The position numbers were made by a program, and so were the translations under genes. The notes under the pieces are model-generated. The model was not told where the DNA came from, did no database searches, and saw only the letters and a program-made list of their open reading frames with translations. This document shows, one piece after another, positions 1 through 12,156 of a DNA stretch of 64,000 bases. The stretch is from Corynebacterium halotolerans (GTDB lineage: Bacteria; Actinomycetota; Actinomycetes; Mycobacteriales; Mycobacteriaceae): NCBI RefSeq assembly GCF_001056295.1, contig NZ_JVMD01000031.1:1-64000 (forward strand), written 5' to 3'. Each line of letters begins with the position of its first letter. Position 1 is the stretch's first letter.

Positions 1-240
1 TACCCGGCGCTTCAAGCAGCAAGAAGAGATCTTAAACCACCCGCCGAACCGAAGTCAAACTCGGCCCGACCAGAAGGTGAACTCCCCGCAAACAACCCCA
101 CCCGACCAGCACCTCATCGGCACCGACCCGGCGTCTCGCTTGCCCCGGTAACACTACACACGACCGTCACGGACACCAAAAGTCCTGGTCAGAGCCGATT
201 CCCATCGATCCGGCACGTATCCGCCGCCCGTCGTAAAGCG
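1..240. other. Non-coding stretch downstream of tyrS
   Basis: No convincing gene is seen on either strand. The open frames present show no familiar motifs and no ribosome-binding site. The stretch ends at the tyrS terminator. It may be the upstream flank of a locus lying outside the window, but nothing here identifies it. Confidence 0.5.
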
Positions 241-277
241 AAAAGCCCGCCATCCCAGTCGATCTGGGATGGCGGGC
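241..277 (-). terminator. Intrinsic terminator of tyrS
   Basis: A perfect 13-bp stem (245-257 pairing with 265-277) with a 7-nt loop is followed on the minus strand by a TTTTCGCTTT tract. It sits 20 nt beyond the tyrS stop, as expected for a rho-independent terminator. Confidence 0.85.
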
Positions 278-296
278 CGTAAATCGGAACGCGGCG

Positions 297-1589
297 TCAG
301 CGCTCGAAACGCACGCCGGCGAAGTTCTTCTTGCCCCGGCGCAGGACCAACCACTTGCCGTGCAGCAGGTCGGACTCGGCGGGGACCCACTCCCCGTCGA
401 GGATTCGCTCGTTGTTGGCGTACGCGCCGCCCTCGTCGATGGTGCGGCGGGCCTCGCCCTTCGACTTGGCCAGGCCGGCGGCGATCAGCAGATCTACGGC
501 GGTCCGCGGATCACCGGCGCCCACCTCGGCGACCTGGGTCTCGGACACTGCGGCGGCCAGCGTCGCCTCGTCGAGGTCGGCCAGCTCCGCGCGGCCGAAC
601 AGCGCCTGCGCGGCGAGCTCGACGGACTTCGTCGCCTCGGCGCCGTGGACCAGCGTGGTCATTTCCTGCGCCAGGCGGCGCTGGGCCTCCCGCTTGAACG
701 GGCGCTCGGCGACGGCGACCTCGTACTCGGCGATCTCCTCGCGCGACAGGAACGTGAACCACTTCAGGTAGTCGATGACCACCGAGTCGCCGGCGTTGAT
801 GAAGTACTGGTACCAGGCGTACGGGCTGGTCTGCTCGGGGTCGAGCCACAGCTTGCCGCCGCCGGTGGACTTGCCGAACTTCTCGCCGCTGGCGTCGGTG
901 ACCAGCGGAACCGTCAGGCCGTGGACCTTCGCCTGGTCCAGGCGGCGGTTGAGGTCGACGCCTGAGACGATGTTGCCCCACTGGTCGTTGCCGCCGATCT
1001 GCAGGGTGCAGCCGTACTCGCGGCGCAGGCGCACGAAGTCGTTGGCCTGCAGCAGCATGTAGGAGAACTCGGTGTACGAGATGCCGTCGGCCTCGAGGCG
1101 GCGCTTGACGGTGTCGCGGTCGAGCATCGTGTTGACCGAGAAGTTCTTGCCCAGGTCGCGGAGGAACTCGATGACGTTCATCTTCGAGATCCAGTCGTAG
1201 TTGTTCACCAGCAGGCCGCGACCGGGCTCGTCGTCTTCGATGATGTCGATGAAGCTGCGCAGCTGGCCCTTGATCGACTCGACGTTGCCGGCGATCTGGT
1301 CCTCGGTGAGCATGGAGCGCTCGCCGACGTCGCGGGGGTCGCCGATCATGCCGGTGGCGCCGCCCGCGAGGGCGATCGGCCGGTGCCCGGCGTCCTGGAA
1401 GCGCTTGAGCATCACCAGCGGGACCAGGTGCCCCGCATGCAGCGACGGACCGGTGGGGTCGAAGCCCACGTAAACGGTCATCGGCCCTTCAGCCGCTTCG
1501 GCGCGCAGCGCGTCGAGGTCGGTTGACTGCGCGATGAGGCCGCGCCATTCCAGTTCGTCGATGATGTTCTGTTCGCTCACGCGCACCAT
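297..1589 (-). CDS. tyrS: Tyrosyl-tRNA synthetase
   Basis: This class I aminoacyl-tRNA synthetase charges tRNA-Tyr with tyrosine in the cytoplasm. The 430-residue length is normal for the bacterial enzyme. The HIGH-type signature appears as HAGH at residues 51-54 within the [12 protein letters not shown] context, and the KMSKS-type loop appears as KFGKS near residue 237. An S4-like RNA-binding domain follows in the last 70 or so residues. The gene lies 9 nt after the 3-methyladenine glycosylase gene, so the two are probably cotranscribed, and a terminator lies directly downstream. The ATG at 1589 is used; an in-frame GTG three codons later is possible. No T-box leader is visible. Confidence 0.97.
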   Translation of the reverse strand: MVRVSEQNIIDELEWRGLIAQSTDLDALRAEAAEGPMTVYVGFDPTGPSLHAGHLVPLVMLKRFQDAGHRPIALAGGATGMIGDPRDVGERSMLTEDQIAGNVESIKGQLRSFIDIIEDDEPGRGLLVNNYDWISKMNVIEFLRDLGKNFSVNTMLDRDTVKRRLEADGISYTEFSYMLLQANDFVRLRREYGCTLQIGGNDQWGNIVSGVDLNRRLDQAKVHGLTVPLVTDASGEKFGKSTGGGKLWLDPEQTSPYAWYQYFINAGDSVVIDYLKWFTFLSREEIAEYEVAVAERPFKREAQRRLAQEMTTLVHGAEATKSVELAAQALFGRAELADLDEATLAAAVSETQVAEVGAGDPRTAVDLLIAAGLAKSKGEARRTIDEGGAYANNERILDGEWVPAESDLLHGKWLVLRRGKKNFAGVRFER

Positions 1590-1598
1590 GGTAGCCGG

Positions 1599-2309
1599 TC
1601 AGTTCCCGCCGTCGGCCCTGGCATGCCTGCGGTAGGCTGACACGCTCGGTTCGCCGGCGATCCAGAACCGCCAGGGCCTTTCCGACGCCGCCCGCAGTCC
1701 CACGCGCGGCCCCGAGCGGAGCTCCGGCGCAGGCGCCGCACCGTCCGCGACTTCCGCATCGTCGTCAGCCGCATCGTCGTCGGCCGCATGGTCGCCCAGC
1801 AGGCGCACGCGGGACGCAGGATCAAACAGATCCAACCCGTAATCCGACAAGTCAATGCCGAGGGCTTGCCCCAGGTTGCCGGGTCCCCGGGCCAGACCAT
1901 GCTTTGCGACGCCCGCGTTCCCGCGCAGCCGCCGCCTCATCGCGGCGGCCTCCCCCTCGAGGATCGTGGCGCCGCGGAGCAGAACTCCCCCGCCGATGCC
2001 CTCGGGGCCGGCGGTGATGTTCGCGCAGAAGTGGATGCCGTACGAGCGGTAGACGTACAGGTGCCCGGGCAGACCGAACATCACCCGGTTGCGCGGCGTG
2101 ACGCCCGGCCACGTGTGCGCCCCGGGATCCGGCCAGGGGGAATCCGCCGGCCCGCCGTACGCCTCGACCTCGGTGATCCGGGCGAGCAGCCCCTCCCCGG
2201 GGACGGCGAGCACCCGGCCGAGCAGCGTCCGCGCCGCGTCGGCGGGGTGCACGGCCAGTGCGTCCCGATTCAGCGGCGCGTCGCCGCCGATGTCCCGCCC
2301 CTCGCTCAA
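1599..2309 (-). CDS. mpg: DNA-3-methyladenine glycosylase (Mpg/AAG family)
   Basis: This base-excision repair enzyme removes alkylated purines such as 3-methyladenine. Family hallmarks are the RTLLGRVLA N-terminus, RITEVEAY with the catalytic glutamate, and RNRVMFGLPGHLYVY followed by YGIHFCANI. A conserved RGPGNLGQALGI block and a C-terminal SAYRRH segment complete the fold. A TTG at 2309 is chosen as the start because it overlaps the stop of the preceding small gene (TTGA), giving 236 residues. Frames extending further upstream run through other genes. Residues near 185-200 hold a short Asp/Ala repeat encoded by tandem GCATCGTCGTC units at about 1755-1790, inserted between conserved blocks. 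Confidence 0.9.
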   Translation of the reverse strand: MSEGRDIGGDAPLNRDALAVHPADAARTLLGRVLAVPGEGLLARITEVEAYGGPADSPWPDPGAHTWPGVTPRNRVMFGLPGHLYVYRSYGIHFCANITAGPEGIGGGVLLRGATILEGEAAAMRRRLRGNAGVAKHGLARGPGNLGQALGIDLSDYGLDLFDPASRVRLLGDHAADDDAADDDAEVADGAAPAPELRSGPRVGLRAASERPWRFWIAGEPSVSAYRRHARADGGN

Positions 2310-2479
2310 CGGGGCCAGGCGAAGGCCTCGTCGGAAAGCATCACCGGGATGCCGTCCTCGATGGGGTACGCGATGCCCAGGCGCTCGTTGACCAGGACGG
2401 ACTCGTCCTCGAGGTACGTCAGCGGCCCCTTGTCGCGGGGGCAGGCGAGGATGTCCAGCAACTTCGGATCGAGGCTCAT
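2306..2479 (-). CDS. Trm112-like small protein
   Basis: A 57-residue protein beginning MSLDPKLLDILACPRDKGPL and ending with the DGIPVMLSDEA motif typical of the Trm112/YcaR family. Relatives act as small partner or zinc-binding proteins of methyltransferases, although bacterial members often lack part of the zinc site. Only one cysteine (C13) is present here, so zinc binding is doubtful. Its stop codon overlaps the TTG start of the glycosylase gene, which implies translational coupling. The gene is the first of a probable three-gene unit with mpg and tyrS. Confidence 0.85.
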   Translation of the reverse strand: MSLDPKLLDILACPRDKGPLTYLEDESVLVNERLGIAYPIEDGIPVMLSDEAFAWPR

Positions 2480-2503
2480 GGCGCACCATCTTACGGCCCC
2501 GGG

Positions 2504-3589
2504 TCACGCGCCGTCGGCATCTCCCCTGGAGCGCCTGGAGCGCTTCTTGCGCGGCGCGTCCCACGGCTCTCCGCCACCGGTGATCGGCGGCAGGTTTGCG
2601 GTCGGATCGAAGGGGTTGTCCGCCGGTCCCGGCGTTTCCGGCGCCCGCTGCACCATGGGCATGTCGTACGACGCCGGTTCGGACCAGGTTTGCTGGTTCG
2701 GCACCGGCTCGGTCCAGGCCTGCTGGTTCGGCACCGGCTCGGTCCACGTCTGCTGGTCCGGCGCTGCGGTCGGTTCGTGTGGCACTGGCGGTTCATGTGG
2801 CACCGGCGGTTGCGCCTGCGCAGGCGGCACGGGTGGTGCGGGAGCCACGGGCGGGTGAGACGGAGCAGGCGGCTGCGGCGGCGCAGCAGCCACGGGCGGA
2901 TCGGGCGGTGCCGGCGGCAGTGGCGGCACTGGCGGCGCGGAAGGCTCGGGCAGGTCGGGCAGCTTGCCGTACTGCATTTCCACGCGCAACCGCTTCTGCT
3001 CCAGTTCCCGCAGTTCCCCATCGGATGCCGCGCGCGCCTCTTCGACCGCCTGCTCCGCCTGCGATCCGAGCAGGCCGAGCAGCGACACCACGTCGCCTTC
3101 GGCCAAGACCCGGTCCCCGTGCGGCACGGCGAGGAAACCGTCCATCACATCGGGCAGGTCATCGGTGATGATCGTCTGCACGATGACCCTGTGCCGCGCG
3201 CTGTCGGCCAGGCGATCCCACTTGTCCAGCGCATCGGACAGGTGCGAATAGACGCCGGTGAGCGCATCGGTGACGGCGTCGGACAAGTCATCGCGCTCCC
3301 ACCGCCTCACGTCGCGATCCAGGGCCCGCCGCAGCTCGACGGGATCGTTGGGCCGATGGCGCTCCCCCAGTTCCGCGTTGGCGGCCCCCGGCACCGCCTT
3401 CGCATCGCCGCGGTCGGGTGGCGTCAACAGGGCGCCGGCGCCCCATGCCGCGAGCGCCGCCACCGGCCACAGGAACCCCAGCCCGAGGCTGAGATGCAGC
3501 ACGATGACCAGCGCCGCCAGCACCATGCCGACCATGTTCCTGCGCGAGAAGAAGAAGGGCCCGCGGCCCCCGCCGTCACTGGTACCCAC
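2504..3589 (-). CDS. Membrane protein with helical domain and proline-rich repeat tail
   Basis: 361 residues. Two hydrophobic segments lie at about residues 19-55, followed by a soluble helical region to about 190. The low-complexity tail is rich in proline and contains tandem copies of WTEPVPNQQ and PPVPHE, then a basic end (KKRSRRSR). The N-terminal organisation resembles XpaC-like proteins, but this is a weak resemblance and no catalytic motif is seen. It overlaps the VWA gene by 14 nt and is the last gene of the three-gene envelope operon. The tail probably serves as a flexible spacer or docking region at the cell surface; the function is not known. Confidence 0.75.
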   Translation of the reverse strand: MGTSDGGGRGPFFFSRRNMVGMVLAALVIVLHLSLGLGFLWPVAALAAWGAGALLTPPDRGDAKAVPGAANAELGERHRPNDPVELRRALDRDVRRWERDDLSDAVTDALTGVYSHLSDALDKWDRLADSARHRVIVQTIITDDLPDVMDGFLAVPHGDRVLAEGDVVSLLGLLGSQAEQAVEEARAASDGELRELEQKRLRVEMQYGKLPDLPEPSAPPVPPLPPAPPDPPVAAAPPQPPAPSHPPVAPAPPVPPAQAQPPVPHEPPVPHEPTAAPDQQTWTEPVPNQQAWTEPVPNQQTWSEPASYDMPMVQRAPETPGPADNPFDPTANLPPITGGGEPWDAPRKKRSRRSRGDADGA

Positions 3590-5177
3590 GGATCTCCCTG
3601 AATGCCGCTCCCAAATCGCCGTCGAGGGCGTCGAACGTCTTCCCGCCCGTCGTTTCGGCGACCTCCTTCATTTCCGCGGCGTTCGCTTCGCCGTAGAGGA
3701 TCACGAAAACCGGAATGGAACGCCGGTCCGCCGGCAGCGCCCGATGGAATTCGAGGAACCTCGACAAATCCGAGCCGGCCGTGTTCTCTCCGTCGCTCAT
3801 CAGCACTATCGACGGGATCGCCCCTTGTCCGACTTCGATCGTCCCGTAGGCGTCCATCAGGGCGTCGTAAAGCGCCGTCGCACCCGCGGGCTGCAGCCCG
3901 CCGATCGACGCGCGCAGCTCGTCCCCGGGCCCCGGATCGGACGTGGAGAACCGCACCGTGGTCGGCGCCGCCGGCGCCGAGGAGAACGGCATGAGGCTGA
4001 CCCGCTCGCGGTCGCGCAGCCCGACGGGGCCCGTCGACGACCGCGCGGTGCCGTCCACCAGCGACGTCAGGGTGTCCTTGAGCGACGCGATGCGCTCCCC
4101 CGTCATCGACTCGGAGGTGTCCACCACGAACGCCGTGTCGCCCGGCGCCCGGAGCGTGTTCTGGTACGCGCCGACGAGCCGGTCGGTGACCTCCCGGGAA
4201 CCGGGGAACGGCAGCTCGATGAGCAGGTCCGAGGTCAGCGCCGGATTGTTCTCGCCGGATTCGGCGGGACGGCGGTAGGAATCCGCCATCGCGTCCGGAT
4301 TGGCGTGGAGCCACTCGACGACGGCTTCGACGCGCCTCTTCGCCAGGGGATCCGCGGGAGCGGCCAACGCGGACAGGGGGTAGTCGGCGCTGACGACGCC
4401 GTCAGCGGGCACGATGACCTTGATGTCCAGGCCGCCGGCCGCCAGCGCGTGCAGCACGGATTCGTAGTTCACCAGCGCGTCCGCCCGCGACGGATCATCG
4501 CGGAAGGTGTTCGCCAACCAGCCCGAGGACCCGGAGGTCACCGTCTGGCCGCCGAAGAGCTTCCGCAGCTGAGGGGCCACGCGATCGATGTCCTGGCCGG
4601 TCAGGGCGTTTCCGGTGTCCGACAGCGCCGTGGCCACGGACACGAGCGCGGAGAACCCCGAGTTCGACGTGCCGGGGTCGGTCATCGCGAAGGTCAGGTC
4701 GCGGTTTCCGGCGGCCTCCGTGATCTCCGTCCACGTCGGCGTGCGATCCGTCCACCCGAGTTCGCGGGCCTTGTCGGCGCGCACGCCGAACGCGACCGGC
4801 GAGGTGGCGATCTTGTCGGCGCCCGCCAGTTTGCCCGCCGCGCCGATCAGCTCCACGTAGCGGTTCGTGGCGAACCAGGTTCCATCGTACTCGCCGTCGA
4901 ACTCGCCGGCGGCCAGCTTCTCGGAGTTCTCCAGCGTGCCGCCGGGGAAGTCCATCCGGATGTCGAACCCGAGGTCCTTCGCGGCCCGCTCCATAGCCGG
5001 CGCCAGGTCCTCCAGCTCCGTCGCCGCGGCGATGCGCAGAGTTCCGCCGGCAAGATCCGGGTCCCGCTTCACCCCTCCTGAACCGCCGAGCCCCTCGAGG
5101 GGAGAGCCACCCGAGCACGCGGCCAGCACGAACGCCAGCAGCAGGCCGACCGCCGCGGCGAACCCCCGGCGCATCAT
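3576..5177 (-). CDS. Solute-binding-like plus VWA-domain lipoprotein
   Basis: 533 residues. The N-terminus carries a lipoprotein signal ending LLAFVLAAC (lipid-modified cysteine at residue 21 of the ATG at 5177). Residues of about 45-320 resemble a periplasmic-type solute-binding fold, including the motif TDPGTSNSGF. From about 335 onward there is a von Willebrand A domain with a complete MIDAS metal site: DTSES, a threonine in GATALYD, and SDGEN. The start ATG overlaps the stop of the preceding gene as ATGA, and its own end overlaps the next gene by 14 nt. A lipid-anchored, metal-dependent adhesion or sensing role at the envelope is inferred; the ligand is unknown. Confidence 0.88.
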   Translation of the reverse strand: MMRRGFAAAVGLLLAFVLAACSGGSPLEGLGGSGGVKRDPDLAGGTLRIAAATELEDLAPAMERAAKDLGFDIRMDFPGGTLENSEKLAAGEFDGEYDGTWFATNRYVELIGAAGKLAGADKIATSPVAFGVRADKARELGWTDRTPTWTEITEAAGNRDLTFAMTDPGTSNSGFSALVSVATALSDTGNALTGQDIDRVAPQLRKLFGGQTVTSGSSGWLANTFRDDPSRADALVNYESVLHALAAGGLDIKVIVPADGVVSADYPLSALAAPADPLAKRRVEAVVEWLHANPDAMADSYRRPAESGENNPALTSDLLIELPFPGSREVTDRLVGAYQNTLRAPGDTAFVVDTSESMTGERIASLKDTLTSLVDGTARSSTGPVGLRDRERVSLMPFSSAPAAPTTVRFSTSDPGPGDELRASIGGLQPAGATALYDALMDAYGTIEVGQGAIPSIVLMSDGENTAGSDLSRFLEFHRALPADRRSIPVFVILYGEANAAEMKEVAETTGGKTFDALDGDLGAAFREIRGYQ

Positions 5178-6373
5178 CGTCCCACCGGGGCGTCGGCGAC
5201 GGCCCCCGCGTCCTGGTCGGCTGCGGTGGGCCGGGCGGCGCCGCCGAGGACCGCCCCGACGCCCTCCAGCAGGCGCTCCAACAAGTCGAATCCCGGTGGG
5301 TCGATCACCGCCACCAGCTCCGGCGGCGCGGTGACGCCGCGATCCGCCAGCACGTCGTCGAGCACCTGGCGGGACAGCGGGCGGAACCCGTGCTCGGCGG
5401 CGAGGCGCTGCAGGTCGGCATCCTCCGCGAGGAGCCGGGCCACCTCGGCGCCGTCCTCGTCGAAGGCGACGACCGTGTGCTTCGACTGGATGGTCGGCTC
5501 CGGGTACGCGAGCACCATGTCGTCGGCGATCCTGTCGCCGCCGGCGAGCTGCTGCTCCAGGAACTGGGCCTCGTAGACCATCGTCATCGGCTTCGCCCCC
5601 ATCCCCTGGGAGAGGTAATCGGCGAACGGGGCCGCGGATGTGGATTCGGCGTATCCCTGCCCCGCCATCACCGGGGCGATGGAGGCAATCGCAGCGTCGA
5701 CCTGCCCCGGGTCGGCTACCACCGAGCCCCCGTTGCCCACCCACGAGAGGATGGACACGTACATGCCCGCAGAGTTGGACGTCCTGGGGTCGGTCGTGGA
5801 CATCTGCATGGTCCGCGGCGACGGGTACGCGCCGCCGCCGAGGTCGCGCCACCGCTTGCCCTCGGAAGCCTTGGCGAAGTACGCCTCCATGTCGATGTAC
5901 CAGTGCCCGCCCCGCTCGCGTGCGATGCCCTCGGCCGCCAGCACGTCGACGATGGGCCGGAACGTGGCCACCGCCATGGGCGAATGGAACGGGGTCGTCT
6001 GCAGGACGTGCTTGTTTTCCTCGGCGACCCGCTGCGCGGCGGGCGCGGAGGAGGGGAACGCGAAGGCGTAACCGGACAGATCGGCGTCCGTCGCTATGCG
6101 CCGCGAGCCCGCCGTGTCCGCGACGACCTCGATGCCGTTGCGGGCGAAGATCTTGCGCACCTCGGGGTCGGCGAAGAAGCCCTGCTTCTCCGAGCCGACG
6201 ATGCCGCGAACTTGTTTGAGGTCGCCGCCGCCGATCCCGCCGATCCCGGGAACCCCGGGGAGAGAGAACCAACCCCGGCCGACGCCGACCGCCGCAGCGC
6301 CGAGAAGAACCAGGACTATCGCCAAAATCACCGCGCCGGTGCGCCGCCCGGCGGGAGCTGAGGAACGTGCCAT
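5174..6373 (-). CDS. Membrane-anchored solute-binding-like protein
   Basis: 399 residues from the ATG at 6373. A single transmembrane anchor (AVILAIVLVLLGAAAVGVG) lies near the N-terminus. A glycine-rich linker and a solute-binding-like domain follow, with a shared motif TTDPRTSNSAGMY. The same TDPxTSNS block occurs in the downstream VWA lipoprotein, which suggests the two arose by duplication. A GTG at 6424 would add 17 residues; neither start has a strong ribosome-binding site. It is the first gene of the overlapped operon, joined to the VWA gene by ATGA. No transporter permease or ATPase is adjacent, so a classical ABC uptake role is unlikely. Confidence 0.82.
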   Translation of the reverse strand: MARSSAPAGRRTGAVILAIVLVLLGAAAVGVGRGWFSLPGVPGIGGIGGGDLKQVRGIVGSEKQGFFADPEVRKIFARNGIEVVADTAGSRRIATDADLSGYAFAFPSSAPAAQRVAEENKHVLQTTPFHSPMAVATFRPIVDVLAAEGIARERGGHWYIDMEAYFAKASEGKRWRDLGGGAYPSPRTMQMSTTDPRTSNSAGMYVSILSWVGNGGSVVADPGQVDAAIASIAPVMAGQGYAESTSAAPFADYLSQGMGAKPMTMVYEAQFLEQQLAGGDRIADDMVLAYPEPTIQSKHTVVAFDEDGAEVARLLAEDADLQRLAAEHGFRPLSRQVLDDVLADRGVTAPPELVAVIDPPGFDLLERLLEGVGAVLGGAARPTAADQDAGAVADAPVGR

Positions 6374-6496
6374 GAACGAATGATAAGGCGCGGTTGACCT
6401 TTTCGCCGGGGGAACCTTATTCACCCCGGCCCCCGTTTCCGGCCCGCCGCAACGCTTTCCGACGGCCGCCGCCGGGCGGGTCCCCCGGAAGAGAGG

Positions 6497-8107
<1,611 letters not shown>

Positions 8108-9307
8108 CTACAGGTTGAAGTCGCGCTTGGCGGCCATCTTCGACGACAGGCCGTGCAGCTCCACGAAACCGCGGGCCAGGGTCTGGTCGAAGGTGTCGCC
8201 CTCGTCGTAGGTGGCCAGGTTGAAGTCGTACAGCGACGAGTTCGAGCGGCGGCCGTTGACGTTGCAGTTGCCGGCGTGCATGGTCATGCGGATGTCGCCG
8301 GAGACGCCCTTCTGCGACTCGTCGATGAAGGTGTCCAGCGCGCGCTTGAGCGGCGAGAACCACAGGCCGTCGTACACCAGCTCGGACCACTTGGCCTCGA
8401 CGCCGCGCTTGTAGCGGGCCAACTCGCGCTCAACGGTGACGTCCTCCATCGCCGCGTGGGCGGTCATGAGGGCGATGGCGCCGGGGGCCTCGTAGATCTC
8501 GCGGGACTTGATGCCCACCAGGCGGTCCTCGACCATGTCCAGGCGGCCGATGCCCTGGGCGCCGGCGCGGCGGTTCATCTCCTCGACGGCCTCCAGCATG
8601 GAGACCTGCTTGCCGTCGATGGCGACCGGCTTGCCGTCCTCGAACGAGATGATGACCTCATCCGGGGAGTTGAAGTTGAGGGTCGGGTCCTCGGTGTAGG
8701 CGTAAACGTCCTTGGTCGGGGCGTTCCACAGGTCCTCGAGGTAGCCGGTCTCGATGGCGCGGCCCCACAGGTTCTGGTCGATGGAGAACGGCGACGACTT
8801 CGACTGCTCGATCGGGATGTCGTTCTTCTCGGCGAAGGCGATGGCCTTGTCGCGGGTCCAGGCGTAGTCGCGGGCGGGGGCGATGATCTTCAGGTCCGGG
8901 GCGGTGTTGGAGAAGCCGACCTCGAAGCGGACCTGGTCGTTGCCCTTGCCGGTGCAGCCGTGGGCGACGTGCGTGCCGCCGTGCTCCTTGGCGGCCTGCG
9001 CCATGTGCTTGACGATCAGCGGGCGCGACAGCGCCGAGACCAGCGGGTACTGCTTCATGTACATGGCGTTGGCCTTGATCGCCGGCAGGCAGTACTCATC
9101 GGCGAACTCGTCACGGGCGTCGACGATGACGGACTCGACCGCGCCGGCGTCGAGCGCGCGCTGGCGGATGGTCTCCATGTCCTCCCCGCCCTGTCCCACG
9201 TCGATGGACACGGCGACGACCTCGGCGCCGGTCTCCTGCTTCATCCACTCGATGGCGACGGTGGTGTCCAGGCCGCCGGAGTAGGCGAGAATGACCCGAT
9301 CAGTCAT
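8108..9307 (-). CDS. argG: Argininosuccinate synthase
   Basis: Condenses citrulline and aspartate with ATP to form argininosuccinate. The N-terminal ATP-pyrophosphatase loop [10 protein letters not shown] is at residues 8-17. Conserved [13 protein letters not shown] and substrate-binding segments such as [12 protein letters not shown] follow. At 399 residues it is full length. It lies between argR and argH in the operon, 41 nt after the argR stop. The ribosome-binding site AAGGAG lies just upstream of the ATG. Confidence 0.98.
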   Translation of the reverse strand: MTDRVILAYSGGLDTTVAIEWMKQETGAEVVAVSIDVGQGGEDMETIRQRALDAGAVESVIVDARDEFADEYCLPAIKANAMYMKQYPLVSALSRPLIVKHMAQAAKEHGGTHVAHGCTGKGNDQVRFEVGFSNTAPDLKIIAPARDYAWTRDKAIAFAEKNDIPIEQSKSSPFSIDQNLWGRAIETGYLEDLWNAPTKDVYAYTEDPTLNFNSPDEVIISFEDGKPVAIDGKQVSMLEAVEEMNRRAGAQGIGRLDMVEDRLVGIKSREIYEAPGAIALMTAHAAMEDVTVERELARYKRGVEAKWSELVYDGLWFSPLKRALDTFIDESQKGVSGDIRMTMHAGNCNVNGRRSNSSLYDFNLATYDEGDTFDQTLARGFVELHGLSSKMAAKRDFNL

Positions 9308-9348
9308 GTGGGTTCGCTCCTTCTTTGAGTTATTCGTTGTCGTTCATT

Positions 9349-9828
9349 CTACTGCCCGGCCTCGCCGGACAGGCGCCGGGCCAGGTCGGCCCCGGTGAGG
9401 GGCTCCCGCGCCAGGCAGAAAATGGTGTCGTCGCCGGCGATGGTGCCGGCGATGTCGGGCAGGCCCGCGCGGTCGATCACGCTCGCCAGGTACTGGGCGG
9501 CCCCGGGCGGGGTGCGCAGCACGGCGATGGTGCCGGAGTGGTCGGCGGCCACGAGCAGTTCGTCGAGGACGCGCCGCATCCGGGCGACCGCTCCCCCGCT
9601 CGCCGCGATCCCCTCGGAGTCGCCCTCGATGACGTAGCGCGCCGCGCCGTCGTCGCGGACCTTTCGGGCCCCGATCTCGTCGAGGTCCCGGGACAGCGTC
9701 GCCTGGGCGATGTCGATGCCCTCCGCCGCCAGCAGAGCGGCGAGCTCCATCTGGCTGGAGACCCGCCGCCTCCGCAGCAGGTCCGCGATGCGGGCCTGGC
9801 GGGCGGTGCGGGAACCGGGGATGGTCAT
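9349..9828 (-). CDS. argR: Arginine repressor
   Basis: 159 residues. The N-terminal winged helix-turn-helix spans about residues 10-60 ([14 protein letters not shown] through [12 protein letters not shown]). The C-terminal oligomerisation and arginine-binding domain ends with [12 protein letters not shown], as in the ArgR family. It binds operators in arg promoters as an arginine-bound hexamer. Placement inside the operon it controls, between argF and argG, is the corynebacterial arrangement. It starts 9 nt after the argF stop. Confidence 0.97.
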   Translation of the reverse strand: MTIPGSRTARQARIADLLRRRRVSSQMELAALLAAEGIDIAQATLSRDLDEIGARKVRDDGAARYVIEGDSEGIAASGGAVARMRRVLDELLVAADHSGTIAVLRTPPGAAQYLASVIDRAGLPDIAGTIAGDDTIFCLAREPLTGADLARRLSGEAGQ

Positions 9829-9837
9829 GGCCGCCGC

Positions 9838-10953
<1,116 letters not shown>

Positions 10954-12156
10954 CTAGTCGTTGTTTTCGTCGAGCGCGGCCTGCGCTTCGGCGAGGCAGA
11001 GGTCGACGAGTTCGACGGCGCGGTCGATCTCCTCGTCCGTCAGGTTCAGCGGCGGGACGACGCGCAGGACGTTGGCCTGCGGGGCGTTGAGGATCACGCC
11101 GTTGCGGTAGCCCGCGTCGACCGCGCCCTTGGCCAACGGGCCGTCGAGCACGAGGCCGAGCATGAAGCCGCGGCCGCGGACGTGGTCGACGTGCTCCAGC
11201 GACGCCAGCTTGCGGGCCATGACCCGGCCCTTCTCCGCGACGCGGTCGATGAGCCCCTCCGACTCCAGGACGTCGATGACGGCCAACGCGGCGGCGGTGC
11301 ACACGGGGTTGCCGCCGAAGGTGGTGCCGTGGGTGCCCGGGGTGAACAGCTTCGCCGCTTCGCCGTGGGCGACCACGGCTCCGAGCGGGAGGCCGCCGCC
11401 GAGGCCCTTGGCCAGGGTCATGACGTCGGGGACGATGTTGGAGTGCTGGTGGGCGAACCACGCGCCGGTGCGGCCGATGCCGGTCTGGACCTCGTCGACG
11501 ATCATCATCACGCCGTAACGCTCGGTCAGGGAGCGGACCCGCTCCAGGTACCCCTCCGGCGGCGCGACGACGCCGGTCTCGCCCTGGATCGGCTCCATGA
11601 TCACCGCGGCCACGCCCAGCGGGTCGGACTCGATGGTCTTGGTCAGGAACTCGATGTCGCCGTAGGGCACGAACTCGACGCCCGCGGGCATCGGCTCGAA
11701 CGGGGCGCGCTTGTCGGGCTGGCCGGTCATGGCCAGCGCGCCCATGGTGCGCCCGTGGAAGCCGTGGTTGGTGGCGATGATCCGGCGGCGGCCGGTCAGC
11801 CGCGCGAGCTTGAACGCGGCCTCGTTGGCCTCGGTGCCGGAGTTGCAGAACATCACGCGGGTGTCCTCCGCTCCCCAGCCGGTCAGCTCGATGAGCTTCT
11901 CGGCCAGGGCCAGCGGGCGCTCGGAGGCGAAGATGTTGGACACGTGGCCCAGCTGCGCGATCTGCCCCGACACGGCCTCGACGATGGCCGGATGGCCGTG
12001 GCCGAGGACGTTGACGGCGATGCCGGCGAGCAGATCGAGGTACTTCTTGCCCTCGGAGTCGGTCAGCCAGGGGCCCTCGCCCTTGACCAGCTCGATGCGC
12101 GGCGTGCCGTAATTGTCCATCATCCTGGAGGTCCAGGCGCCGGTGAAGTCGGTCAT
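10954..12156 (-). CDS. argD: Acetylornithine aminotransferase
   Basis: A PLP-dependent class III aminotransferase that converts N-acetylglutamate semialdehyde to N-acetylornithine. The PLP-binding lysine lies in [14 protein letters not shown], and [12 protein letters not shown] and [13 protein letters not shown] are conserved cofactor-pocket motifs. The ATG at 12156 overlaps the argB stop by one base (TGATG), giving 400 residues, the usual length. The frame stays open upstream through argB, but conserved sequence begins at MTDFTGAW. Confidence 0.97.
   Translation of the reverse strand: MTDFTGAWTSRMMDNYGTPRIELVKGEGPWLTDSEGKKYLDLLAGIAVNVLGHGHPAIVEAVSGQIAQLGHVSNIFASERPLALAEKLIELTGWGAEDTRVMFCNSGTEANEAAFKLARLTGRRRIIATNHGFHGRTMGALAMTGQPDKRAPFEPMPAGVEFVPYGDIEFLTKTIESDPLGVAAVIMEPIQGETGVVAPPEGYLERVRSLTERYGVMMIVDEVQTGIGRTGAWFAHQHSNIVPDVMTLAKGLGGGLPLGAVVAHGEAAKLFTPGTHGTTFGGNPVCTAAALAVIDVLESEGLIDRVAEKGRVMARKLASLEHVDHVRGRGFMLGLVLDGPLAKGAVDAGYRNGVILNAPQANVLRVVPPLNLTDEEIDRAVELVDLCLAEAQAALDENND

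Noticed and set aside
1..240. Possible rRNA operon flank
   Set aside because: No rRNA sequence is recognisable in the window, so this cannot be supported.
1590..1598. T-box leader before tyrS
   Set aside because: Only 9 nt separate tyrS from the upstream gene, so no leader RNA can fit.
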